From positions 43,650 through 107,649 of the forward strand of contig CAVAQT010000004.1 in NCBI GenBank assembly GCA_963590855.1: DNA of 64,000 bases. The letters are read 5' to 3'. Each line of letters opens with the position of its first letter. Within the stretch, counting starts at the first letter, position 1. Below are positions 25,210-35,158 of this stretch, one piece after another. The notes beneath the pieces were generated by a model, which was not told the DNA's origin, searched no databases, and worked only from the letters and a program-made list of their open reading frames with translations. Both the position numbers and the translations under genes were made by a program. This stretch comes from Ruminococcus_C sp963590855 (lineage in GTDB: Bacteria > Bacillota > Clostridia > Oscillospirales > Ruminococcaceae).

Positions 25210-26630
25210 TTTTCAGATACCTCCTTTGGAATGGTCAACAAAATGCGCAGTCCCTTCGGCTCTGCATTTTCCGCACGAATTGAACCGCCAAACCGCTCCA
25301 GGATCTTGGCTGTGATTGCAAGTCCCAGTCCGCTTCCCTTTTGCGGATTGCTCCGGGACGGGTCGCTGCGGTAAAACACATCGAACAGCTTCGGCAACGC
25401 CTCTTCCGACACACCAGGGCCATTATCTGTCACGGAGATCGTGGCATCTGATGCAGTTTCTGTGCAGCCGATATGTACCAAGACTTCCGGTGCGTCCTTA
25501 TATTTCAGACTGTTTTCCAACAAGTTGGTAATGGCATTCCGAAACTGTACCGGATCGGCGCAGACAACACAGTCCGCCGGGATCGCATCCATCGTAACAG
25601 TCATTCCCTCTTTTGCGTAAGCCTCTGCATTAGCAGCGATCAGACTGCGCAGCGCCTCTGCCACCGGGATGGGTTCCGGATAAAAAGGGTTGTCTCCCAG
25701 ATCCAGCTTGGAAAACAGGAAGAGCTTGTCTACCATACGATCAATATCATTTGCCTTTTCCCGGATGGTCTGCATATACTTCTGCTGCCGTTCCGGCGTC
25801 TGTGCAATCCCCTCGATCAGTCCCTCCACATATGCCTTGATGGAAGTCAGCGGCGTCCGCAAATCGTGAGAAATGCCTGCGATCAGTTCTTTTCGGCTGC
25901 GTTCTTCCCGCGCAGTCTGTTCAATGGACTGCTGCAAGCGCTCTGCCATGTGATTGAAGTCAGCACAGACCGGAAGAAATTCGTCTTTTGTCTGATAATC
26001 GATTCGGTATGTCAGATTGCCGTCCCGAATCTCGTGTACGCCGGAAGTCAGAATATCCAGCGGCCTTTCGATCTTGCGAAATACGAACTTTGTCAAAAAC
26101 CGGTTTGTGACCAATACCGCGGCAACGATCAAAACCACCAGTACCACAATCAGGTATTTTACTACCGTTTCATTCCATGCGCTTTCCTGCACCGGTGCAA
26201 AAAAGGCAATGTAGATCGTATAGTCCGTCTGGTTGGCTGTGATCGATTCTACATATACATTACCGTTAGAAAGCATGTACAGCGGCATTTCTGCCAGATT
26301 TTCGTTCCGGTTGCCCATGGAACAAACCAGGACATCACCATCGTAGATCTGCAATTGAATGCTCTGAGTCTGCACATATTTTTCCACAGTTTGATACAGG
26401 TGGGAATCCGAAAGCACCTTATGATCCGTTTGCAGAAACTCTTCCGCCTGCTTTACCAGCAAATGCTCCAGGTGTACCGTATTTTCTCCGTGTACCGTTT
26501 CATCCATGACCTGCTTATAAAACAGGTTCACAAACAGCAGCATGGAAAGCGCCAGGATCAAAACACTGACAAGTGCCGGGATCAGCAGCATAAACAAATT
26601 GGAGAGAAACAGCCGTTTTTTAATGGTCAA
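25206..26630 (-). CDS. Sensor histidine kinase
   Basis: 474 residues. Two membrane helices (~12-38 and ~158-175) flank an extracytoplasmic sensor region, then HAMP (~180-235), HisKA with H255 (GISHDLRTPLTS), and HATPase (NLLENSLKYKD, DNGPGVSEEAL, GSGLGLAI). The start is TTG at 26630, 9 nt after AAAGGAG; the ATG between them is out of frame. Has its own promoter inside the 3' end of the P-type ATPase gene. Confidence 0.92.
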   Translation of the reverse strand: MTIKKRLFLSNLFMLLIPALVSVLILALSMLLFVNLFYKQVMDETVHGENTVHLEHLLVKQAEEFLQTDHKVLSDSHLYQTVEKYVQTQSIQLQIYDGDVLVCSMGNRNENLAEMPLYMLSNGNVYVESITANQTDYTIYIAFFAPVQESAWNETVVKYLIVVLVVLIVAAVLVTNRFLTKFVFRKIERPLDILTSGVHEIRDGNLTYRIDYQTKDEFLPVCADFNHMAERLQQSIEQTAREERSRKELIAGISHDLRTPLTSIKAYVEGLIEGIAQTPERQQKYMQTIREKANDIDRMVDKLFLFSKLDLGDNPFYPEPIPVAEALRSLIAANAEAYAKEGMTVTMDAIPADCVVCADPVQFRNAITNLLENSLKYKDAPEVLVHIGCTETASDATISVTDNGPGVSEEALPKLFDVFYRSDPSRSNPQKGSGLGLAITAKILERFGGSIRAENAEPKGLRILLTIPKEVSEK

Positions 26631-26661
26631 CCTGCATCGCTCCTTTCCAGTGCATGTTATT

Positions 26662-26690
26662 ATTATAGCACATCACAGCTTATTCGTCAA
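26662..26690 (-). promoter_or_regulatory. Promoter of the two-component operon, overlapping upstream CDS end
   Basis: TTGACG (26690-26685) within the last codons of the ATPase gene, 17-bp spacer, TATAAT (26667-26662). Confidence 0.75.
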
Positions 26691-28968
26691 TTTTCTGCTT
26701 CGCCCGAAATACTGTCCGCGACAGGATCCGTTCTGTCAGAACTGCCAGAATCACAAACAGCACAAAAAACAACAGTGTTACAGTGGTCGGCACAGCCAGA
26801 TGCAGAATATCGAGATGCAGCAGATGTTCCTGCATCCACAGACAGAGGGCAATGGCAACATAAAAACCAACAGCAGAAGTCACAGCAAAAAATGCTTTTA
26901 TTTTTGTGAAAGGATGGCACATTTTGAAAACACCTATGAGTCCGACGGTACCGATCAGCAGAAACAGCAGTGCATTTGCCTGTGTCTGTTCCCCGGATAA
27001 ACCAAATATGCCCATTGCATGCAGAATCAAATAGAACAGGAAGCATACTCCAATGGCAATGGCATTGGGTGCAGCCCTTCGGATGGCCTCCGGCAGAAAC
27101 CGGGTATGAACCGGACGGGAATCCGGCAAAAACGACAGGAAAAAGGACGGATACCCTTCGATCACCAGATCGATCAATGTGATCTGGATAGGGACAAACG
27201 GGAACGGCGTATTTGTCAGCAGACAAATCGCGCACAATAAAATAGAGTACAGCGTTTTAATGAAAAAGACACCGGCAGAGCGCGTTACATTGTGCACAAC
27301 ACGCCGACCTTCCAGCAAAACGTCTTTCAGCACGGCAAAATCAGAATCCAGCAATACCAACTGTGCAGTCTGGCGTGCGGCATCGCTGCCCTGTCCGACA
27401 GAGATACTGCAATCAGCTTCCTTTAGCGCCAGCAGATCGTTTACACCGTCTCCGGTCATGGCAACTGTATGCTTCTGTCGATGGAACGCCTGGATCAGCT
27501 GCTTCTTTTGCTGCGGCGTTACTCTGCCGAAAACCGTATAGCGCTGTGCGGCGGCATCGATTTCTGACAGTTCTACAGTACGCATATCCACCCATCGTTC
27601 TCCGTGGAAAATGCCAGCCTGCTGTGCAATGGCAGAAGCTGTGACCGGGTTGTCACCGGAGATCAGCTTGACAGAAACGCCTTCTCTCTGGAAATCGGCT
27701 ATGGTTTTCGCTGCATTGGCACGAAGCGGATCTGTCAGAACAATGATCGCCAGAAGCTGAATCTCCGGAAGCGGCTGTTCTTTCTGTACAGTCTGTTGTG
27801 TGATGCCTGCCAGAAGCACACGTTTTCCGTCCTTCTGATAGGTCATGATTTCCGGCGGCATTGCATCGGGACAAAGCTTTTCCGGTGCGCCGACCACAAA
27901 TGTTCCCACTCCGGAAAACGTCATGGCGCTCCACTTTCGGTCAGAAGAAAACGGGATCTGCTCTGTGACTTGCAGCGTATCCATACCGTTGAAGTACGCA
28001 TGCATCGCCTGGAATGTGGCATTGTTGTCCTGTGTATGGGTCAGAAAATTTCCCATCCACTCCTGAAACAGATCTGCATTTGTTCCCGGAAGCAGTTCTG
28101 CCGTTTCCACCTGCATCTTGCCCTCAGTCAGTGTGCCGGTCTTATCCAGGCAAAGCACATCCACATGAGCAAGGTTCTCTAAAGAGTAAAGATCCTGTAC
28201 CAATACATTCTTCTTGGAAAGCGTAATGATGCCTGCCGCCAGGCTAATGCTAATCAGCAAATACAATCCCTTTGGCAGCATTCCCAGCAATCCGGCAGAT
28301 GTGCCGACAACAGCATCATAAAGCGAACTGTCCCGGAGAAGCAATGCCTCTACAAACAGCAGAATCCCCAGCGGCACAATGCAAAAGCTAGTCAGACGCG
28401 TGACTTTTCGCATAGAGCCGACCAGTTCTGAATGCATTGCCTTTGTTTTCTTGGCTTCCTTGGTCAGCTTTGCAGCATAGCTGTCACCGCCGACGCGAAG
28501 CACAGAAGCTTTGCAAGTGCCGCTGATAACAGAACTGCCGGACAGCAGAGAATCACCAGGTTTTTTGAAAATGGCATCCGATTCACCGGTGAGCAGAGAT
28601 TCATTCACCTCGATGCCGCCCTCAGCAACAACCGCGTCTGCACAGATCTGACAGCCGCTCTCCAACAGCAGCATATCCTGTTCCTGAACCTCTGCAATGG
28701 GGATGGATCGCATCTCTCCGTTTCGTTCTACACGAGCGTTGGGCTGCGACAACAAGGTCAGTTTTTCAATGAGCCGCTTAGCTTTCAATTCCTGTGCAAT
28801 GCCAATGATGGTGTTTAGGGCAACCACCGGCACAAAGAACAAATTCGACCACGCGTGAACACAGACTAATGCAATGGCAATCAGCAGATTCAACAGGTTA
28901 AACAATGTGCAGACATTATCCCGAAAAATCTGTGCCGTGGTTTTGGCTGCGGTTTCTTTGGATTTCAT
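26680..28968 (-). CDS. P-type cation-transporting ATPase, small uncharacterised subclass
   Basis: 762 residues. Actuator motif LLTGESD, phosphorylation motif DKTGTLTEG (~residue 280), hinge MTGDGVNDLLALKEAD, about ten membrane helices. The M4 motif is GMLPKGLYLL, with Lys where Ca/Mg pumps have PEGL Glu, and cytosolic domains are short; such ~770-residue forms occur in lactic acid bacteria and streptococci. Ion specificity cannot be read. AAAGGAAG before ATG. Directly upstream of the two-component genes, which may or may not regulate it. Confidence 0.87.
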   Translation of the reverse strand: MKSKETAAKTTAQIFRDNVCTLFNLLNLLIAIALVCVHAWSNLFFVPVVALNTIIGIAQELKAKRLIEKLTLLSQPNARVERNGEMRSIPIAEVQEQDMLLLESGCQICADAVVAEGGIEVNESLLTGESDAIFKKPGDSLLSGSSVISGTCKASVLRVGGDSYAAKLTKEAKKTKAMHSELVGSMRKVTRLTSFCIVPLGILLFVEALLLRDSSLYDAVVGTSAGLLGMLPKGLYLLISISLAAGIITLSKKNVLVQDLYSLENLAHVDVLCLDKTGTLTEGKMQVETAELLPGTNADLFQEWMGNFLTHTQDNNATFQAMHAYFNGMDTLQVTEQIPFSSDRKWSAMTFSGVGTFVVGAPEKLCPDAMPPEIMTYQKDGKRVLLAGITQQTVQKEQPLPEIQLLAIIVLTDPLRANAAKTIADFQREGVSVKLISGDNPVTASAIAQQAGIFHGERWVDMRTVELSEIDAAAQRYTVFGRVTPQQKKQLIQAFHRQKHTVAMTGDGVNDLLALKEADCSISVGQGSDAARQTAQLVLLDSDFAVLKDVLLEGRRVVHNVTRSAGVFFIKTLYSILLCAICLLTNTPFPFVPIQITLIDLVIEGYPSFFLSFLPDSRPVHTRFLPEAIRRAAPNAIAIGVCFLFYLILHAMGIFGLSGEQTQANALLFLLIGTVGLIGVFKMCHPFTKIKAFFAVTSAVGFYVAIALCLWMQEHLLHLDILHLAVPTTVTLLFFVLFVILAVLTERILSRTVFRAKQKIDE

Positions 28969-29136
28969 GGATAAGCTTCCTTTCTGTCAGCGTATTTTAT
29001 TGGCACTGCCTTGAAGCAGGCTCACACCAATGGGCCCATGCAGTGCTGTTTCTATACTTCTAGTGTATCCGTTCCGCTGTAAATACACATAAACCAAAGT
29101 TAAACAGAAATTAAAATCAGAAAGCCGCAGCATCCA

Positions 29137-29184
29137 AACACAGAAAAGTCATCCCCCGTACCAGAGGATGACTTTTCTGTGTTT
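29137..29184. terminator. Perfect 19-bp inverted repeat, probable terminator of the GH5 gene
   Basis: Arms AAACACAGAAAAGTCATCC and GGATGACTTTTCTGTGTTT with a 10-nt loop, about 50 bp downstream of the GH5 stop. U tract is only TTT, but the stem is very stable. The rest of 28969-29232 holds the ATPase upstream region with no gene. Confidence 0.7.
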
Positions 29185-29232
29185 ATGAAGAATTAAAATG
29201 AAGATATCTTGGAACAAGTTGTGAGAATCACG

Positions 29233-32049
29233 TTATTTCGCAGGCAGCGCAGTGATTGTCTGCACCAGGAATTTCAGCAGAACGATAGCATCTTCGCCGT
29301 TGACTTCCCCATCTGTGTTGCAGTCTGCGTTCAGATCTGCCTGAGCATTCAAGGTAACCTGCCCGGAAACCTTTTTATTCAGCAGCACTGCATCTGTAAT
29401 ATCCACTCGACCATCCAGGTTGGTGTCTCCATAGAGCGACACCTCAGACGGCGTTTCTGCGGAGGATGTGGCAGAAGAAGCTGTGGTAGTTGTTGTAGTT
29501 GCCGTTCCGGTCTGAGAAGAACTGCTTTCTGTAGAAACGCTGACTGTTTCTGAAACGGTTGTGGTAGTAGTGGAATCAGCTGTCTCAGAGGTGCTGTTCT
29601 CTGTCGTCGTTGTCGCAGGTGCTTCTGTTGTAGTAACTGTACCGTCCGGCAATCCGGATACTGTAAACTTCACAGTGACATTTTTTCCGACCTTTACCTT
29701 AGAGGCAATATCAGAAACCTTATTGGTCGGTGTCCATGTGTTCAGAATATTCATACGCAGGCTGGAACCGTTATCGCCGAGACAATATGCCCCGTCGGAC
29801 GGGCCGCTGTAAGCAATAGGTGTGCCGTCTGCCATAACGCTGTCCACCTTGATCTGGATTCCGGATTCCGCAATGGGATCTGCGGCATCCTTAGAAGCGT
29901 ATTGGAAAATGTCCACATCCGAATCCAGTACCAGACAAGAGATGGTGTCTGCTTCACTGGAAACCTGGAATGATGCGGTGTAAGTGCCATTTCCGGTAAT
30001 GTTGGCGTTGGTCTGTCCAGCGTTGCTGCTGCCCCAGAAGTCATCCACACCAATTGAACCTGCCAGCCAGACATGAAACAGAGTGTCACCCTCCGGTGGC
30101 TGGATATCGGTGTTCTTGGTTGTCGTAGTGGTCTCGTTTGGATTCTGCGTGCCGGTTACAGTTGTGCCCGGTTCTGTACCACCGTTACCGCTGTTCCAGC
30201 TGCCCTTGCCCATGTTGTTATCCAGAGGCAGGCTCATGGGTCTGACATTGATGACTGCGATGCATTCCTTGGCTGCGGCAGCCTTCAGATCAGAAACTTC
30301 GCTCTCGGACTTGCCGGCTGTGACGGAGGAATCCGGACGGTCTGCCCAATCCAGACCCAGAGACCACCAAAGCTGGATCTCTGCGGTCGTGCTTGCCTGA
30401 CAGAGCTTAGAAAGCATTTCCAGTTCTGCAGTATCAGTGACCTTGCGGTTTTCTGACCAGCAGGTAGCATTCATTTCAGAAGTGGCAGTCAGATCTACAG
30501 TACACGGTACCGGAACATCCTTATTCTGTGCAGAATCCCATTCGACACCGGCACGGAACGGATAACCGATCCAGTAGCCCTTGCCGTCTACATTCAGGTT
30601 GAAGCACAGTGCACCGCCGCCGCACAGAGACTTAGAGGTGTCAATGTCAAAGTAAACCTCTGCCTTTTCGCCGATCTCGCAGGGGAACATAACCTTGCCA
30701 TCCGGATAGATTGTGCAGTTGCTGTTGACAACCACACCGTCTACACCAACACCGGAAAAGTCTGTTCTCGGTGCGCCGTATTTCTTGGCTGCCGCTGCAA
30801 TGGAGTCGTAGATAAAAGTCTTGTTGGTTCTGTCCAGGAAGCGATATGCCTCGTTTTCGCCCTCTGCATTGGAGTTGTCCCACAGACAGCAGCTAATGCC
30901 TCTCGCTCTTGCAGCAGCATAATAGTAAGCCGTCTGATCGGTTCTTGCCTGTGTGTTATTCCGGTTGGTCGCACCAAATTCGCCGATAACTACCGGAATA
31001 TTCTGCTGTACGAATGCCACATACAGTGTATCAAACATATCGTCCAGATCCTTTTTCATGGCATCTGTAAACTCCGACGGAGCGCCTTCACTAGTCTTGC
31101 CCATGCTGAAATCAAACGGCTCATAAGCATGAACGGAGAGGATCAGTTTATCCTTTGCCGAATCCTTCGGCATCTGGAAATACTTATTCTGCATCGCTGC
31201 CTCAGCCTTTGCAGAGGTTGCCGGAACCATAATATAACGATCGCTGTTCTTGCCGCCGGACTTTCGGATGGTGTCTACTGCCGCCTGGTTGATCTTTGTG
31301 ATACACTCCAGTGCTTCGTGACAGCAGTCATCATCTGCATACCACCATTCGTGGATGTTGCCCACCTGGCGAGGTTCGTTCATGGTCTCAAATACCAGAT
31401 GGTCATCGCAGTCCTTGAACTCTGCACCGAGCTGCTCCCAGATCTTTGTCACATAGTTGATGGAAGAGTCCAGATGTTCCTTGTCCGGATAGATGTAGCA
31501 GTCCTTGTTTCCGGCGGCCCAGGACGGATCGTAGTCCGGACTGGTGAAGCCAGATGCCTTTTCATTATCGTGATGGATATTCAGAATAACGTATAAGCCC
31601 TGAGAAAGAGAGTAGTCTACAATGTCCGAAACCTTTGCCATCCAATCCGGATTGATGTTGAAGTCTGCATCCAGGTGGTTGTGCCATGATACCGGAATGC
31701 GGACTGTGCTGAATCCGGCATTTTTGATGGCGTCAATGGTCTCATGCGTTGTCTCGCCTGCTTCACCGTCGCTCAGCCAGCTGGTTTGCAGATACATATT
31801 GGCATCGCCTTCTACAGCACCGGCATTGTCAATGGCATCAAAGGTATTTCCCAGATTGAAGCCCGCGCCCATTTTGTTGACAAACTGAAAGTTTTCAGAA
31901 TCCGGAACACTTTTGTTGGCAATGTTCAGATCCGGTACGGTGTACTGTTCTTCTGCATAAACGGTTGCCGCAGGAGAAACGGATGACATCGGAATCGACG
32001 CGATCACAGTTGCCGCAGCCAACAGTCCTGCAATTTGCTTTCTGATCAT
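29233..32049 (-). CDS. Secreted GH5 endoglucanase with accessory modules and dockerin
   Basis: 938 residues: signal peptide (1-32), GH5 catalytic domain (~52-400) with acid/base E225 (MNEP) and nucleophile E357 (IGEFG), HH at 159-160; then a ~200-residue beta-rich module (~410-615), a second carbohydrate-binding-like module (~640-785, HVWLAGSIGVDDFWG), a long Thr/Ser linker (~790-865) and a type I dockerin (~873-938) with two calcium loops (DTNLDGRVDITD, NTDGEVNGEDA). It should cleave beta-1,4-glucans (or xyloglucan/mannan) outside the cell and dock to a cohesin scaffold not in this window. ATG 32049 follows AGGAGG. Confidence 0.93.
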   Translation of the reverse strand: MIRKQIAGLLAAATVIASIPMSSVSPAATVYAEEQYTVPDLNIANKSVPDSENFQFVNKMGAGFNLGNTFDAIDNAGAVEGDANMYLQTSWLSDGEAGETTHETIDAIKNAGFSTVRIPVSWHNHLDADFNINPDWMAKVSDIVDYSLSQGLYVILNIHHDNEKASGFTSPDYDPSWAAGNKDCYIYPDKEHLDSSINYVTKIWEQLGAEFKDCDDHLVFETMNEPRQVGNIHEWWYADDDCCHEALECITKINQAAVDTIRKSGGKNSDRYIMVPATSAKAEAAMQNKYFQMPKDSAKDKLILSVHAYEPFDFSMGKTSEGAPSEFTDAMKKDLDDMFDTLYVAFVQQNIPVVIGEFGATNRNNTQARTDQTAYYYAAARARGISCCLWDNSNAEGENEAYRFLDRTNKTFIYDSIAAAAKKYGAPRTDFSGVGVDGVVVNSNCTIYPDGKVMFPCEIGEKAEVYFDIDTSKSLCGGGALCFNLNVDGKGYWIGYPFRAGVEWDSAQNKDVPVPCTVDLTATSEMNATCWSENRKVTDTAELEMLSKLCQASTTAEIQLWWSLGLDWADRPDSSVTAGKSESEVSDLKAAAAKECIAVINVRPMSLPLDNNMGKGSWNSGNGGTEPGTTVTGTQNPNETTTTTKNTDIQPPEGDTLFHVWLAGSIGVDDFWGSSNAGQTNANITGNGTYTASFQVSSEADTISCLVLDSDVDIFQYASKDAADPIAESGIQIKVDSVMADGTPIAYSGPSDGAYCLGDNGSSLRMNILNTWTPTNKVSDIASKVKVGKNVTVKFTVSGLPDGTVTTTEAPATTTTENSTSETADSTTTTTVSETVSVSTESSSSQTGTATTTTTTASSATSSAETPSEVSLYGDTNLDGRVDITDAVLLNKKVSGQVTLNAQADLNADCNTDGEVNGEDAIVLLKFLVQTITALPAK

Positions 32050-32108
32050 AATCAAAGACCTCCTGTTGAATTCGTATTCAGTCACACGATTCGTTTTTTG
32101 GTGTCTTT

Positions 32109-32137
32109 AGCATATCACGTTTTTCCTGTAGACACAA
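32109..32137 (-). promoter_or_regulatory. Promoter of the GH5 gene
   Basis: TTGTGT (32137-32132), 17-bp spacer, TATGCT (32114-32109). Upstream on the same strand two direct repeats of CTACAAATCA occur (within about 32165-32205) and could be activator sites. Confidence 0.6.
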
Positions 32138-32243
32138 GCAATTCAAACTTGAGTTTTTCTATGATTTGTAGAATGCACACAACGATTCGTTGATTTGTAG
32201 GATATCCACAAAAAAATAGAGAAACTGTATAGAACATCAACCC

Positions 32244-32280
32244 AAAAAAAACAGCCTGCCGGAAACAGCAGACTGCTTTT
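32244..32280 (-). terminator. Intrinsic terminator after the XRE regulator
   Basis: Minus strand: CAGTCTGC / GCAGGCTG stem followed by eight T residues, 20 bp after the stop codon. Confidence 0.85.
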
Positions 32281-32296
32281 TTACAAATATAACGCT

Positions 32297-33196
32297 TTAC
32301 TTTTCAGATTCTTCGCTGTCCCAGGTGGAGATCTGCGGAATCGGCTCCGAATTGCTCTTATCCGGCATGCAGTATGCGCCCTTTGTCCAGCGATCTACAA
32401 AAGGCTCTACGAATTGAATGTAATTCGTCATGGACTGTGCCAGTGTCAGAAGCAGTGTCAGCGGCGTATTGTGAGTGAATCCATACAAAATCGTCGGCTC
32501 ATCATCCAATTCCGCAGAAACACGCCAAACCAAACCGAAACGATCTAGCTGATCCATGATCTTCTGCACCTTTTCAACCGGAATATCCAACCGTTTGGAA
32601 ATGATCTTCGGTGAGTGCATTCGATTGCGGATGCCGCTTCCCAGATAGCAGATCATGCGGATCGCCTGTTCATCGGCAAGCATACGGAACAGCCGCACCA
32701 TATTGGGAGATGCTTCAATATAAGAATTTACGCCATTCTCCGGAATAGACAGGAAACAAAAATACTGTAGATTTTCATTCAGTCTGGAAATGGCGATTTC
32801 CTGGTCAGTGCGAAGCTCGGCAAAAGTTTCCCGTTCAAAATGCTCCGGCAGCTCCGCTTTGGCGCAGGTATAGTCATTGAATGCACAGAGCGCCGTATAG
32901 AACAGACGCATCATAAAACCAGAGCGTTCTTCCGGCGGCGTTTGGTGGATCTCATCTGTGACCAATTGACCCAGGTCGATCTCCTCCACAGTATCCTTCA
33001 ATCCAAACAGCACATCCAGAGAGGTATTCAGTGCCTTTGCCAAAAGCGGCAGCAGCTCGCCATCCGGATAGCTGACATTTTCCCATTTTGAGACTGCCTG
33101 CGGAGACACATTCAAGCGCATGGCAAGCTGTTCCTGTGTCAATCCAAGCGCTTTTCTGCGTTTGGCAAGATTTCTCCCAAATACCGTATTTCCCAT
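32297..33196 (-). CDS. XRE-family regulator with winged-helix-like C-terminal region
   Basis: 299 residues. N-terminal Cro/CI helix-turn-helix (residues ~8-62: RRKALGLTQEQLAMRLNVSPQAVSKWE). The remainder (~100-299) includes a MRLFYTAL... segment and an ArsR-like helix set (IRMICYLGSGI, SKRLDIPVEKVQKIMDQLDRFGLVW), so it may have a second DNA-binding or sensor fold. It is between the cellulase and an aldo/keto reductase operon; targets unknown. Confidence 0.85.
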   Translation of the reverse strand: MGNTVFGRNLAKRRKALGLTQEQLAMRLNVSPQAVSKWENVSYPDGELLPLLAKALNTSLDVLFGLKDTVEEIDLGQLVTDEIHQTPPEERSGFMMRLFYTALCAFNDYTCAKAELPEHFERETFAELRTDQEIAISRLNENLQYFCFLSIPENGVNSYIEASPNMVRLFRMLADEQAIRMICYLGSGIRNRMHSPKIISKRLDIPVEKVQKIMDQLDRFGLVWRVSAELDDEPTILYGFTHNTPLTLLLTLAQSMTNYIQFVEPFVDRWTKGAYCMPDKSNSEPIPQISTWDSEESEK

Positions 33197-33272
33197 ATGT
33201 CACACCTCGTTTCAAAAGCCTGAACAGCACCGCGCAAAATTCATACGATACTGCTTTATATCTCATGCTTTC

Positions 33273-33301
33273 ATTATAATCGACGAAGTTCCGGTTGTCA
33301 A
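33273..33301 (-). promoter_or_regulatory. Promoter of the XRE gene
   Basis: TTGACA (33301-33296), 17-bp spacer, TATAAT (33278-33273): consensus. Confidence 0.85.
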
Positions 33302-33329
33302 GTAATTTTCCAATGCTTTCAATCTGTCC

Positions 33330-34337
33330 TTACTTTTTCTTCTCATCCAGGAGCATCACGCCCTCCGGCGGATTCTGATCGATTGCACCAACGATGCGGT
33401 GCGGCACATACGGTTCTTCCAGGTATGCCACATCTGCCGCAGTTAATTTCACCGCAAGCGCGCCTGCTGCATCGTCCAAATAAGTCGCCTTGGTTGCGCC
33501 TACGATCGGTGATGCTACACCCTTTGCCCATTGCCATGCAAGTGCGATCTGCTGCATTTTCACCCCGTAACGCTCCGCCAGTTCCGCAACCCGTCTGACG
33601 ATCTGCATATCCTCTGCTTCTGTACGGTCATACTTTCCCATAGCCACCCGGTCTGTTTTGCTGCGGCAGGTATCCGCTGTCCAGGTGGGCCGTGTCAGAT
33701 GCCCTGCTGCAAGAGGGCTATAGGGCATCAGCGACACGCCCATCTGCTTACAAATGGGAATCAGTTCCCGTTCGTCTTCCCGATAAAGCAAATTGTAGTG
33801 ATTTTCCATTGCCTGGAATTGCGCCCAGCCATGCTGCTGTGCTGTCAGCTGCATGTTATAAAATTGATAGCCATACATGGCAGATGCACCCAATGCCCGA
33901 ACCTTTCCCGCCTTTACCAGATCATTTAACGCTTCCATGGTCTCTTCTATGGGCGTTTCGTAATCAAAGCGGTGAATGATATAGAGATCCAGGTAATCTG
34001 TTCCCAAGCGTTTGAGTGTTCCATCGATCTCACGATGAATTGCCGCTTTTGACAGTCGTCCCGGATTGAAGTACACCTTGGATGCAATGACCGCTTTGTC
34101 CCGCGGCACATTCTTTTTCAGGGCTTTTCCCAGATACTCCTCACTAGTACCGGCGGAGTAACCATTTGCCGTATCAAAAAAGCAAATTCCCAGTTCCAGT
34201 GCATGTTTTACAACCTTTTCCGTTTCCGCTTCATCCAATGTCCAGTCGTGCATGGTACCGGCTTTTCCAAAACTCATGCATCCTACACATACTTTAGAAA
34301 TTTCAATGTTGGTACTTCCCAGCTTTGTATACTCCAT
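33330..34337 (-). CDS. Aldo/keto reductase
   Basis: 335 residues, NADPH-dependent TIM-barrel oxidoreductase. Catalytic D (FFDTANGYSAG), Y (same segment), K (VIASKVYF) and H (YIIHRFD) are present. ATG 34337 has AAAGGAG 8 nt upstream. Second gene of an operon with a RibD-like reductase, under a MerR-type promoter, which suggests aldehyde or electrophile detoxification. Confidence 0.92.
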   Translation of the reverse strand: MEYTKLGSTNIEISKVCVGCMSFGKAGTMHDWTLDEAETEKVVKHALELGICFFDTANGYSAGTSEEYLGKALKKNVPRDKAVIASKVYFNPGRLSKAAIHREIDGTLKRLGTDYLDLYIIHRFDYETPIEETMEALNDLVKAGKVRALGASAMYGYQFYNMQLTAQQHGWAQFQAMENHYNLLYREDERELIPICKQMGVSLMPYSPLAAGHLTRPTWTADTCRSKTDRVAMGKYDRTEAEDMQIVRRVAELAERYGVKMQQIALAWQWAKGVASPIVGATKATYLDDAAGALAVKLTAADVAYLEEPYVPHRIVGAIDQNPPEGVMLLDEKKK

Positions 34338-34369
34338 AGATAACACTCCTTTCCAATTGTGTCAAATGC

Positions 34370-35047
34370 TCATTTTACAGCGTAGCGCAGCCATACTGCA
34401 CCGCTTTCAAATGCCTTTACATCCGTCAGCTTCAACGGTGTCACCGGGCGATCCATCGGCAGTCCGTCAAAAACTGCTGCCATGCCGCCTCTGCCGTCGA
34501 TACCTGCGCCAATCAACAAGCTCACTTCATCCAGCAAGCCTGTCTCTAAAAAGCCAGCGTTGATATGGCCGCCTCCGACCACTGCCATACGCTCTACGCC
34601 AAACTGTGCTTCCAAGATTTCACAAACACGATGCAGATCAATCTGCGTCTTTCCACAGGCAATCCACGAGATGCGCTGTTCATCCAGATAGCGCAGATAC
34701 TCCCGGCTGACGGACTCGCTTGTCACGATCAGCAACGGTCTGGCGCTGTCGGCATCTGCTTCCCACAGCAGCATCCCCTTTGTATCCATTACAATTTCGT
34801 ATCCGTCCGCCTCTGCCGCTTTGGAAAATGCCGTTTTTCCCAAAGGCACATTTTCCTTTGACTGAAATGTTCCCGGCAGTGACATTTCCAGCTGTGCAGT
34901 CACTCGTCCGCTGACACGGCTTGGGGTGCGCAGCGCATCCAGCGTTTCGTAATACTCCTGCACACCAGGCAGATGCTCTGTCATAGCACAGTCGATTCTG
35001 CCGTCTGCCGAAGTCATCATGTGACAAATGATATATGGTTTTTTCAT
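34370..35047 (-). CDS. RibD C-terminal-domain (dihydrofolate-reductase-like) protein
   Basis: 225 residues. DHFR-like fold of the RibD reductase domain: MMTSADGRIDC, then VVGGGHINAGFLETGLLDEVSLLIGAGIDG. Lacks the deaminase half of RibD, so it is a stand-alone NADPH reductase of unknown substrate rather than a riboflavin enzyme. GGGAGG precedes ATG. Co-transcribed with the aldo/keto reductase 32 bp downstream. Confidence 0.88.
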   Translation of the reverse strand: MKKPYIICHMMTSADGRIDCAMTEHLPGVQEYYETLDALRTPSRVSGRVTAQLEMSLPGTFQSKENVPLGKTAFSKAAEADGYEIVMDTKGMLLWEADADSARPLLIVTSESVSREYLRYLDEQRISWIACGKTQIDLHRVCEILEAQFGVERMAVVGGGHINAGFLETGLLDEVSLLIGAGIDGRGGMAAVFDGLPMDRPVTPLKLTDVKAFESGAVWLRYAVK

Positions 35048-35158
35048 TGTTTTTTCCTCCCTGCATAGATGCTTCTATACGCATTGCATTGTTGTAAAAG
35101 TTGACCTTCCATTGACATATGGAAACGATCTGCATCACTTCGCAATGAGACTATCCTT

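Noticed and set aside
29471..29660. Possible tandem repeat or sequencing artefact in GTTGTNGT-rich stretch
   Set aside because: It encodes the Thr/Ser-rich linker of the cellulase in frame and is typical of such enzymes.
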